Position numbers and translations under genes: made by a program
Notes under the pieces: generated by a model
What the model was told of the DNA's origin: nothing
Database searches by the model: none
Seen by the model: the letters and a program-made list of their open reading frames with translations, nothing else
Assembly: GCF_001302565.1 (NCBI RefSeq)
Contig: NZ_CP012750.1
Span: 3,472,001-3,536,000, forward strand
Direction: 5' to 3'
DNA from: Glutamicibacter halophytocola
GTDB lineage: Bacteria > Actinomycetota > Actinomycetes > Actinomycetales > Micrococcaceae
DNA length: 64,000 nt
Shown: positions 8,855 to 16,216 of the stretch, one piece after another
Numbering within the stretch: position 1 is the stretch's first letter
How the letters are laid out: every line of letters starts with the position of its first letter

Positions 8855-8914
8855 GCTGCTCCTTAGCTTTCGGCACCTCATCTGCTACTCAGCGATCGTA
8901 TCGGATCCGGGCGG

Positions 8915-10381
8915 TCAGCCAATGACTGGCTGCTCTTCGGGCAGCTTGAACAGCAGCCGCCGGCCGCGCAGGGCCAGCGCCGCGGCGGCCGAGACGATCC
9001 CGACACGGCCGATGAACATGAGGCTGATGATCACCCACTGGGCCGCGGTCGGCAGATCCGCGGTGATGCCCATGCTCACCCCGACCGTTGCGAAGGCCGA
9101 GACGGATTCGAACAGGACCTCTTCCGTCGAGTGATCGGTGAGCACCAGCAGCGCCAGCGTGCCGGCCACCACTGCGCCCAGCCCCAGCAGCGCCACGGAC
9201 AGCGCCTGCCGCTGGATCGCCGAGCCGATGGCCCGGCGCCACACGGTGATCTGGTCGTGGCCGCGCGCCTCGCTCCATACCGCGAAGGCGAGCACCAGGA
9301 AGGTGCTGATCTTGATGCCGCCGGCGGTGCCCGCGCTGCCGCCGCCGATGAACATCAGCACTTCGGTCACCAGCAGGGTTTCGGGCGAGGCCTGGCCGTA
9401 GTCGATATTGTTGAACCCCGCGGTACGCGGAAAGACGCTTAGCCCGAGCACCCCCAATACCTTGCCTGATGGCGAGAGGCTGCCGAGGGTCTCGGAGCGG
9501 TTGAATTCGAACATTCCCAGCAGCAGCGCGCCGGCTGCCAGCAATCCCACGGTGCCCCACACGGTCAGCAGGGTGTGCACCGACCAGCGCTTCTTCGTTC
9601 CATTGCGGCGCAGCAGCTCGTGGATCACCGGGAAACCCAATCCGCCCAGCACCACGGCAAGGCACAGCGGAACCATGATCCATGGATCGCTGGCGTGGCT
9701 GATCAGGCTGTCGCTGTAGAGCGCAAAGCCCGCATTGTTGAAGGCGGAAATCGAGTGGAAGATCCCGCCCCAGATCGCTGCCAGGGGATCGTGCGGATTG
9801 ATCACCCAGAACCTGGCGGACAGCGCGATCGCCACCACCGATTCGACGGCAAAGGTGGTCTTGGCGACAAAGACCAGCACCCGGCGCACGTCTCCCAGGT
9901 TCATTGCCTGGGTTTCGGATGCGGCGATCAGCTGGGTGCGCAATCCCAGGTGCTTGCGCACCAGCAGGGCCAGCAGCGAGCTGAGGGTCATGATGCCGAA
10001 ACCGCCCACCTGGATCAGCAGCAGGATGATTCCCTGGCCTACCGGGGTCCAGTAGTTGGGCGTGTCCACGGTGACCAGCCCGGTGACGCAGACAGCTGAG
10101 ACCGCGGTGAATACCGCCGGCATGAATCCGCCGTCCCCGTCCTGCACCCGCGATACCGGCAGCATCAGCAACAGGGTTCCCAGCGCGATGGCGGCCAGGA
10201 ATCCCAGGGGCACCAGGCGGACCGGATTATTCACCAGGGTTTTCTGGGCGCGGCCAGCCAGCACCTTCAGCTGCTGGCCGGTGCGCGGGGAACGCGACAG
10301 ATTCAAGGACACGAGGCTGGCCACCTTCACGCGACGCGGAATGTCTGGGGCAGGAGCTTCGCGTGCCCCTGCACTATCCAT
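8915..10381 (-). CDS. trkH: TrkH/KtrB-family potassium uptake channel
   Basis: A 488-residue membrane protein with the repeated M1-P-M2 architecture. Selectivity-filter-like segments are visible: FTAVSAVCVTGLV, FHSISAFNNAGFAL, VFPRTAGFNNIDY and FESVSAFATVGVSMG. These each carry the glycine typical of Trk/Ktr pores. The N-terminal 50 residues are polar and cytoplasmic. It is the first gene of an operon with the KdpD-like kinase and KdpE. No trkA/ktrA RCK partner is adjacent, so the gating subunit must be elsewhere. Two tandem TTAATGCCGCG boxes lie 34-55 bp upstream of the start. Confidence 0.92.
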   Translation of the reverse strand: MDSAGAREAPAPDIPRRVKVASLVSLNLSRSPRTGQQLKVLAGRAQKTLVNNPVRLVPLGFLAAIALGTLLLMLPVSRVQDGDGGFMPAVFTAVSAVCVTGLVTVDTPNYWTPVGQGIILLLIQVGGFGIMTLSSLLALLVRKHLGLRTQLIAASETQAMNLGDVRRVLVFVAKTTFAVESVVAIALSARFWVINPHDPLAAIWGGIFHSISAFNNAGFALYSDSLISHASDPWIMVPLCLAVVLGGLGFPVIHELLRRNGTKKRWSVHTLLTVWGTVGLLAAGALLLGMFEFNRSETLGSLSPSGKVLGVLGLSVFPRTAGFNNIDYGQASPETLLVTEVLMFIGGGSAGTAGGIKISTFLVLAFAVWSEARGHDQITVWRRAIGSAIQRQALSVALLGLGAVVAGTLALLVLTDHSTEEVLFESVSAFATVGVSMGITADLPTAAQWVIISLMFIGRVGIVSAAAALALRGRRLLFKLPEEQPVIG

Positions 10382-10414
10382 TGCACGCCCCCGGCGCCCC
10401 GAGGGGCCCCACGC

Positions 10415-10436
10415 TTAATGCCGCGTTAATGCCGCG
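10415..10436. promoter_or_regulatory. Candidate KdpE box upstream of trkH
   Basis: Two exact, adjacent copies of TTAATGCCGCG (10415-10425, 10426-10436), i.e. an 11-bp direct repeat, just upstream of trkH. The spacing equals that of PhoB/KdpE-type operators. The same TTAATGCC core with the same 11-bp period is found as two pairs at 13826-13876 before the KUP-like transporter. Assignment to KdpE is an inference. Confidence 0.6.
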
Positions 10437-10487
10437 TGGGCAAAACTTGATGGCGCTTTGACACGACGGCTGCTGGCGCTGGCGCTG

Positions 10488-11516
10488 CTAGGCGCCGGCC
10501 TTGCGGGTTCCCCGGTTCAGCAGGTAGATGAGGTAGATGCCGCCCAGGCACACGGTGACCACGCCCACCGGCAGCTGGACCGGCGCGAACAGCCGCTGGG
10601 CCAGCAGGTCGCCGAAGGAGAGCAGGAAGGCGCCGAACAGGGCCGTGGGCACCAGGTTCATGCCGCTGCTGCCCAGGATCCGGCGGGCCAGCTGCGGGGA
10701 GACCAGCGCGACAAAGGCCACCGGGCCGATCAAGGCGGTGACCGCCGAGGTCAGCGCCACGGCCAGCACTATCAGCAGCAGCTTGGCCCGTTCGGTATTC
10801 AGCCCCAGCGACGCCGCCAGGTCATCGCCCATCTGCAGCAGCTGCAGCGGGCGGGCGCAGTACAGCAGCATCGCGGCGATCACCAGGACCACCGCTCCCA
10901 CCGGCAGGACCCCGCTCCAGGACACGCCGTTGAGCGTGCCGGCGCCCCAGACGGCGGCGCTCATCGCGGTATCCAGGTCCGCGCGCAGCACCATGTACTG
11001 GTTGAATGAGGCCAGCACGGAGGAAATGCCGATGCCCACGAGGATCAGGCGGAAGCCGTGGGTGCCATTGCGCCACGCCAGCAGGTAGACGATCAGCGCG
11101 GTCAGCAGCCCTCCGGCCAGCGCGCCGGCCGTGGTGGCCGCGAAGCCGCCGCCGAAGATCGTGATGGCGATCAGCGCGCCGCTGTAGGCGCCGGTGGACA
11201 AGCCGATGATGTCCGGGGAGCCCAGCGGGTTGCGGGTCAGCGACTGGAACACCAGGCCGGAGAGGGCCAGTGCCGCGCCGAAGAGCAGCGCGGCCAGGGC
11301 GCGGGGCATGCGCCAGTCCCAGACAATCGTGGACTCCAGTCCTTCTCCGCCTCCGAAGAGGATCTGCACCACGCGCCAGGGGGAGATGTCGTATTCGCCG
11401 CCCGAGATGGCAAGGACGGTGATCACCGCGCAGGCCAGGGCCACCAGCACGGCCAGGCCGCGGGCACGCAGCTTGCGGCGCTGCCGGCGCGGCTTGGCGG
11501 TTTCGACGGCGCTCAC
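10488..11516 (-). CDS. FecCD-type ABC permease for ferric siderophores (second subunit)
   Basis: A 342-residue integral membrane protein of the BtuC/FecCD family with about nine to ten helices. The conserved WRMPRALAALLFGAALALSG near the N-terminus and RNPLGSPDIIGLSTGA are diagnostic. The C-terminus has the ATPase-contact region followed by VGVVTVCLGGIYLIYLL. The GTG at 11516 overlaps the upstream permease stop (GTGA), which sets the start; the frame remains open further upstream but only as a shadow. It pairs with the other permease to import a ferric-siderophore delivered by the divergent lipoprotein. No ATPase follows. Confidence 0.9.
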   Translation of the reverse strand: MSAVETAKPRRQRRKLRARGLAVLVALACAVITVLAISGGEYDISPWRVVQILFGGGEGLESTIVWDWRMPRALAALLFGAALALSGLVFQSLTRNPLGSPDIIGLSTGAYSGALIAITIFGGGFAATTAGALAGGLLTALIVYLLAWRNGTHGFRLILVGIGISSVLASFNQYMVLRADLDTAMSAAVWGAGTLNGVSWSGVLPVGAVVLVIAAMLLYCARPLQLLQMGDDLAASLGLNTERAKLLLIVLAVALTSAVTALIGPVAFVALVSPQLARRILGSSGMNLVPTALFGAFLLSFGDLLAQRLFAPVQLPVGVVTVCLGGIYLIYLLNRGTRKAGA

Positions 11517-12562
11517 AGGGCCACCGGCTTCCGGCCGCGGGCGATGGCCACCAGCAGCGGCGCGCCGATGGCGGCGCAGACCACGCCGGCCGGCAGCTCG
11601 CTGGGCAGCAGAACGCGCCCCAGCACATCGGCCAGCAGCAGGATCGAAGGGGCAATCAGCGCAGTGTAGGCCATGATCCATCCGGTGCTCGCTCCGGCCA
11701 CCCGGCGCGCGGCATGCGGGGCCATGAGGCCGAGGAAGCCGATGGCGCCCACCGCGGAGGTCGCGGCGGCGGCCAGCAGGGTGATGGCGACCAGGACCAG
11801 CACCCGGGTGCGCCTGATGTCGATGCCCAGCCCCCGGGCGCTGTCTTCGCCCAGGGCCAGCGCATCCAGCGAGCGGGCGCTGCTGGCTGCGATCAGGATG
11901 CCGATGACGGTGCATACCAGCAGCGGCACGACGATGCCGCTGTTGCGGCCCTGCAGGTCGCCCACGGTCCAGGCGCGCAGCTGGTCGAAGGCTTCGGGGC
12001 GGACCAGCGACAGCGCGGTGCCCAGCCCGGAGAAGATCGCTCCCATGGCCACCCCGGAGAGCACCAGCCGGGAGGGATCCATGGCACCGCGCTGGGGCCG
12101 GCCGATCAGGTACACCAGGGCCGCGGTCAGCAGGGCGCCGGCAAAGGCGAAGAAGATGTAGTGGTTGTACTCCTGGATTCCGAGGAATCCGACGGCAATG
12201 ACGATGGCCAGCGAGGCGCCGGCGTTCACGCCGAGGATCCCGGGTTCGGCCAGCGGGTTGCGGGTCATCGACTGCGAGAGCAGGCCGGCGATTCCCAGGG
12301 CCGCGCCGGCGAGGATGGCCAGCAGGGCGCGTGGCAGCCTTGATTCGAGCACCAGGGCCTTCTCGATTGATTCCTGCGGGTCCCAGAGCGCCAGCATAAT
12401 CGAATGGACGCTCATCTGCCGGGACCCGATGGCCAGGGAGAGCACGGCAAGGCCCGCCAGGAGCGCGGCAAAGAATGCCAGGCGGGCAATATGGGCCCCG
12501 GCCGATCCGGCCCGTTGGGGCCTGTCTGTTATTTCGCTGGTATTCACGCGGCTCGCTGGCAT
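11513..12562 (-). CDS. FecCD-type ABC permease for ferric siderophores (first subunit)
   Basis: About 349 residues with the family signatures SRLPRALLAILAGAALGIAG, RNPLAEPGILGVNAGASLA and GFLGLMAPHAARRVAG. Start choice: ATG at 12562 (MPASRVNTSEI); a longer frame to 12631 runs into the divergent promoter and is unlikely, and an internal GTG at 12547 is also possible. It is divergent from the siderophore-binding lipoprotein gene with a 16-bp palindrome between them. It is known for the family that two such subunits plus an ATPase form the importer; the ATPase is missing here and may be shared from another locus. Confidence 0.9.
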   Translation of the reverse strand: MPASRVNTSEITDRPQRAGSAGAHIARLAFFAALLAGLAVLSLAIGSRQMSVHSIMLALWDPQESIEKALVLESRLPRALLAILAGAALGIAGLLSQSMTRNPLAEPGILGVNAGASLAIVIAVGFLGIQEYNHYIFFAFAGALLTAALVYLIGRPQRGAMDPSRLVLSGVAMGAIFSGLGTALSLVRPEAFDQLRAWTVGDLQGRNSGIVVPLLVCTVIGILIAASSARSLDALALGEDSARGLGIDIRRTRVLVLVAITLLAAAATSAVGAIGFLGLMAPHAARRVAGASTGWIMAYTALIAPSILLLADVLGRVLLPSELPAGVVCAAIGAPLLVAIARGRKPVAL

Positions 12563-12624
12563 TCCCTTGCTCTTGGATTCTTCCAAAGACACTTTACCGT
12601 GGACGTAATTGCACGTTATAACCT

Positions 12625-12661
12625 TTGGCAACCCTTATTTGAATAAGGTAAATTGTTCATG
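12625..12661 (+). promoter_or_regulatory. Leaderless promoter with palindromic operator in the spacer
   Basis: A -35-like TTGGCA (12625-12630) and -10 TAAATT (12649-12654) are separated by 18 bp, and the GTG start lies exactly 6 nt after the -10. The palindrome CCTTATTTGAATAAGG (12633-12648) fills the spacer, so a bound repressor would block polymerase. An iron-responsive DtxR/IdeR-type regulator is the natural candidate given the gene's role, but the match to the usual iron box is only partial. Confidence 0.55.
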
Positions 12662-13695
12662 TGAATTTCTTGAACACTCGCTTAGCCTTGCGTAAGGCCG
12701 TCGTCGGTGCCACCGTGACGCTCATGATTGCCGTCACCGCTGGCTGCGGTGCTTCCTCCACTGCGGATTCGGAGGCCGGCAACAAGGACGTGGCCATTGG
12801 CGGCCAGCGCTTCGCCACCGCCGATGAAGAAACCGCAAAATTCGGAGCCGACCAGGACAAGGACGGCGTCTTCCCGCGCACCGTCACCCACGCCCGGGGC
12901 ACCACCACCATCGAGAGCCAGCCGCAGCGCGTGGTGGTCCTCGACTCCGGCGAACTGGACCAGGTGCTGGCCCTTGGGATCAAGCCGGTGGGCATGGTCT
13001 CCAGCGACAGCGCCGATGCCGTTCCCGCCTACCTGGGGGACAAGGCCGAAGGCATCAAGAACGTCGGCACCATCAACGAGCTGAACCTAGAGGCCATTGC
13101 GGCATTGAAGCCGGACCTGATCCTCGGCTCGCAACTGCGCGCTGACAAGACCTACGACAAGCTGGCCCAAATCGCGCCAACAGTGTTCTCGGTGCGCCCG
13201 GGCTTCCCCTGGAAGGAAAACACCCTGCTTGTCGGCGCCGCCCTGGGCAAGCGCGAGGCCGCTGTCGACCTGCTGAACAAGTACCAGGATGCGGCAGAAG
13301 CCCTGGGCAAGGACATCGAGGGCGACCCCGAGATCTCCCTGCTTCGCTTCTCGGCCAAGTGGGTCCGCCTGTACGCGAACAAGTCGCTGATCGGCGTGAT
13401 CATGAAGGATGTCGGGCTCAAGCGCCCGGCCAACCAGGACATCGAGGACCTCAAGGCCGAGATCTCCGCTGAGAATCTCACCGAGGCCGACGCCGACTGG
13501 ATCTTCTACTCGTCCTATGGCGATCCGAAGGCCACCGGCGAGCAGGCGGCCATCGATGGCCCGCTCTGGGACAAGCTCGACGCCGTGAAGCAGGGGCACG
13601 CCATCCGCGTGGATGACGATGTCTGGTTCATGGGCCTGGGCCCGATCGGCGCCATGGAAATCCTCAAGGACTTGCGCGAGAACCTCGTCAAGTAG
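12661..13695 (+). CDS. Siderophore-binding lipoprotein of an iron ABC transporter
   Basis: A 344-residue protein with a lipoprotein signal: a short basic N-terminus, a hydrophobic stretch and the lipobox VTAGC with C29 as the lipidated residue. The mature part has the FecB/FepB-like fold (RVVVLDSGELDQVLALGIKPVGM, LNLEAIAALKPDLILGS), a class III binding protein for ferric siderophores. The GTG start is consistent with a leaderless promoter. It is divergent from the two FecCD permeases and ends in a strong terminator. Siderophore type is not predictable here. Confidence 0.92.
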   Translation: MNFLNTRLALRKAVVGATVTLMIAVTAGCGASSTADSEAGNKDVAIGGQRFATADEETAKFGADQDKDGVFPRTVTHARGTTTIESQPQRVVVLDSGELDQVLALGIKPVGMVSSDSADAVPAYLGDKAEGIKNVGTINELNLEAIAALKPDLILGSQLRADKTYDKLAQIAPTVFSVRPGFPWKENTLLVGAALGKREAAVDLLNKYQDAAEALGKDIEGDPEISLLRFSAKWVRLYANKSLIGVIMKDVGLKRPANQDIEDLKAEISAENLTEADADWIFYSSYGDPKATGEQAAIDGPLWDKLDAVKQGHAIRVDDDVWFMGLGPIGAMEILKDLRENLVK

Positions 13696-13717
13696 CCGCC
13701 AGCCTTCCATCACCGCT

Positions 13718-13745
13718 TAATGCCCCGCCTTCCGGCGGGGCATTA
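13718..13745 (+). terminator. Terminator after the siderophore-binding lipoprotein
   Basis: Perfect 12-bp arms TAATGCCCCGCC (13718-13729) and complement (13734-13745) with a TTCC tetraloop, 23 bp after the stop codon, followed by a short T-rich run. Confidence 0.85.
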
Positions 13746-13825
13746 TTCGTTGCGGCCCACATTGCTCGCAGGCTTCCTGGTGACCCCGATTCGGCAGGTC
13801 GGCGCTCCCGCCAGGCAACGGTTTC

Positions 13826-13876
13826 TTAATGCCTTCTTAATGCCCCTCGGATCCTGCTTAATGCCGCCTTAATGCG
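13826..13876. promoter_or_regulatory. Two pairs of candidate KdpE boxes upstream of the KUP-like transporter
   Basis: TTAATGCC occurs at 13826-13833, 13837-13844 and 13858-13865, and TTAATGCG at 13869-13876. Within each pair the period is exactly 11 bp, and the pairs are 32 bp apart. The core and period equal those upstream of trkH. I infer cooperative binding of the KdpE-like regulator encoded at 6.3-7.0 kb. Confidence 0.6.
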
Positions 13877-14211
13877 CCAATTCTGGAACCAGCTTCGACA
13901 CGCCACTCGTGTCCAAAAACACATCCGCGGCCGCCTGGAGCCTGCGGCGCCACGAGACCGCGATATCGACCGCCGGCTGGTCTTGATTATCGAGAATCAA
14001 TCGCGCGTATTGACTTTATAAATTCAGGTCAAAATAGGTTAGCGAACCAAGAATCAATCCCTTTAGGGTGATATCGCATCGATGCCCGAGTTGCCGCGAA
14101 CAGGCCGCCCGCTTCGAAATGAACCATCTAATGCACTGGCCTGGGTCGCCCGGAAAGAATTCCCATTAAAGATGGTGCCAACCCTTGTCTTTGGGCGTAC
14201 TGTACATCTTC
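13877..14211 (+). other. 335-bp non-coding leader with possible promoter and structured RNA
   Basis: No gene. A promoter-like pair TTGACT (14010-14015) and TAGGTT (14035-14040) would give a leader of about 165 nt. Within it the stretch GCGAACCAAGAATC ... CCCTTTAGGGTGATATC loosely resembles the GGGAACC ... GGGTGAATC region of the c-di-AMP (ydaO) riboswitch that controls KimA in Bacillus, but the downstream half does not match well. An alternative leaderless start (-10 TACTGT at 14198-14203) would make the leader irrelevant. TTGATT/AATCAA (13983-14000) is a small inverted repeat. Confidence 0.25.
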
Positions 14212-16173
14212 GTGAACACAACGATTGCCTCATCCCAAGGGTCGACCCCAGGGCCAAAAGCCACGGTTCCCTCTCGGTTGCGCCGCTGGCTGACGGACAG
14301 TTCCGTCGGCCAGGAAGACCCGAACAGCGAGCACAAGCATGGCGCCAAATGGTGGCAGGTCATGTGCCTCTCGGGCCTGGACTACTTCTCCACGCTCGGC
14401 TACCAGCCGGCCATTGCCGCGCTCGCGGCCGGAGCGCTCGCACCCTTTGCCACCCTGATCCTTGTGGCCGTCACGCTGTTCGCTGCCCTGCCGGTCTACC
14501 GCCGGGTGGCCCAGGAATCCCCTCATGGCCAAGGCTCCATCGCCATGCTGGAACGGCTCATGCCGCACTGGAAGGGCAAGGTATTTGTCCTGGTGCTGCT
14601 GGGCTTCGCGGCGACCGACTTCATGATCACCGCGACCTTGTCGGCCGCGGATGCCTCGGCGCACCTGATTGAAAACCCGTTCACCCCCGAATGGTTCAGC
14701 GGCAAGGAAGTTCCCATCACCCTGGTGCTGCTGATCCTGCTCGGCGCCCTGTTCCTGCGCGGCTTCACCGAGGTCATCTGGATCGCCGTGACCCTCGTAT
14801 TCTCGTTCCTGGCGCTGAACCTGGTGATCATCATCGTTTCGGCCGCCCACATCATCGGCCAGCCGGTCACGATCTCCAACTGGCTTGATTCGCTCTTCAC
14901 CGCACACGGGGATCCGATCATGATGCTGCTGGTCTGCCTGATCGTCTTCCCCAAATTGGCGCTGGGCCTTTCCGGTTTTGAAACCGGGGTGGCCGTCATG
15001 CCGCAGATCTCCAAGGCGCCCGGCGACACCGAGCAGAATCCTGCAGGACGCATCAAGGGCACCAAGAAGCTGCTGACCACCGCGGCGCTGATCATGAGCG
15101 GCTATTTGGTCCTCTCCTCCATCGTCACCACCATCCTGATCCCGGCCCAGGAATTCCAGCCCGGAGGCCAGGCCAATGGCCGCGCGCTCTCGTGGCTGGC
15201 GCATCATTTGATGGGTGATGCCTTTGGCACCGTCTACGACGTGGCAACGATCCTGATCCTCTGGTTCGCCGGCGCCTCAGCCCTCGCCGGAATGCTGAAC
15301 CTCATTCCCCGCTACCTGCCGCGCTTCGGCATGGCGCCGGCATGGGCCAGTGCCGTGCGCCCGCTGGTCCTGGTAGTCATCCTCGTTGCCTTGGGCATCA
15401 CCATCCATTTCAAGGCCAGCGTCGATGCCCAGGGCGCGGCGTACGCCACCGGCGTGCTGGTGCTGATGTGCTCGGCGGCCATAGCGGTCACCATCTCAGC
15501 CAAGCGCAAAGGCGAACAGCGCAAGGCGATGCTCTTCGGGGCCGCCAGCCTGATCTTCGTCTACACAACCATCGCCAACTGCGTCGAGCGCCCGGACGGC
15601 CTGAAAATCGCGGCCCTTTTCATCGCGGCCGTGCTCCTGGTCTCGCTGCTGTCCAGGTTCCGGCGCTCCACCGAGCTGCGCGCCACCTCGGTGATGTTTG
15701 ATGCCGCCGCCGTGGATATCATCCACAAGGCCAGCAGCGCAGGACTGCTCCGGCTCATTGCCCACGAACCGGTCAAGATCTCCAAGCGGCGCTACCTGCA
15801 CAAGCACCAGCATGCGATCCTGGCCAGCCACATCCCGCAGCGCGCCCCGGTGGTCTTCCTGGAAATCAAGGTCAGCGACTATTCGGACTTCGCACAGGAT
15901 ATCGAGGTGCGCGGCATCACCCGCCACGGCCAGTGGATCCTTGAAGCCACCGCCCCTTCGGTATCCACGTCCATCGCGGCCATCGCCATGGCCATCCGGG
16001 ATCAATACGAGGCCATGCCGCACATCTACTTCCGCTGGACCGAGGGCAATCCGCTGTTGAACCTGGCGAAGTTCATCTTCCTCGGGCAGGGCGAGATCGC
16101 CCCGCTGACGCGGGAAGTGCTGCGCGAGGCGGAGCCGAACCTGCAGCGCCGCCCATGGGTCCATGTGGGGTAG
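14212..16173 (+). CDS. KUP/KimA-like APC-superfamily transporter, probable K+ uptake
   Basis: About 653 residues: a cytoplasmic N-terminus, some 12 transmembrane helices (about residues 50-490) and a soluble C-terminal domain of about 160 residues. The membrane part keeps the KUP/KimA pattern: CLSGLDYFSTLGYQP, SPHGQGSIAML, TATLSAADA and GLSGFETGVAVMPQI correspond to helices 1, 2, 3 and 6. Start is uncertain: GTG 14212 lies 8 nt after a TACTGT -10, while TTG 14185 opens the same frame. KdpE-like repeats upstream, shared with trkH, support potassium as substrate; an amino-acid permease role is the alternative. Confidence 0.72.
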   Translation: MNTTIASSQGSTPGPKATVPSRLRRWLTDSSVGQEDPNSEHKHGAKWWQVMCLSGLDYFSTLGYQPAIAALAAGALAPFATLILVAVTLFAALPVYRRVAQESPHGQGSIAMLERLMPHWKGKVFVLVLLGFAATDFMITATLSAADASAHLIENPFTPEWFSGKEVPITLVLLILLGALFLRGFTEVIWIAVTLVFSFLALNLVIIIVSAAHIIGQPVTISNWLDSLFTAHGDPIMMLLVCLIVFPKLALGLSGFETGVAVMPQISKAPGDTEQNPAGRIKGTKKLLTTAALIMSGYLVLSSIVTTILIPAQEFQPGGQANGRALSWLAHHLMGDAFGTVYDVATILILWFAGASALAGMLNLIPRYLPRFGMAPAWASAVRPLVLVVILVALGITIHFKASVDAQGAAYATGVLVLMCSAAIAVTISAKRKGEQRKAMLFGAASLIFVYTTIANCVERPDGLKIAALFIAAVLLVSLLSRFRRSTELRATSVMFDAAAVDIIHKASSAGLLRLIAHEPVKISKRRYLHKHQHAILASHIPQRAPVVFLEIKVSDYSDFAQDIEVRGITRHGQWILEATAPSVSTSIAAIAMAIRDQYEAMPHIYFRWTEGNPLLNLAKFIFLGQGEIAPLTREVLREAEPNLQRRPWVHVG

Positions 16174-16216
16174 GTTTCAGCTGGGGCGCTGATCCATCCG
16201 GCCAAGCCGGTGCCCG

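Noticed and set aside
7040..8866. 608-codon plus-strand open frame opposite the sensor kinase
   Set aside because: It is Gln/Gly/His-rich with no recognisable domain and mirrors the kinase codons, as expected for an antisense frame in GC-rich DNA.
11517..11915. N-terminal extension of the second siderophore permease
   Set aside because: The upstream frame is low-complexity Arg/Ala/Gly sequence inside the other permease gene; the GTGA overlap at 11516 fixes the start.
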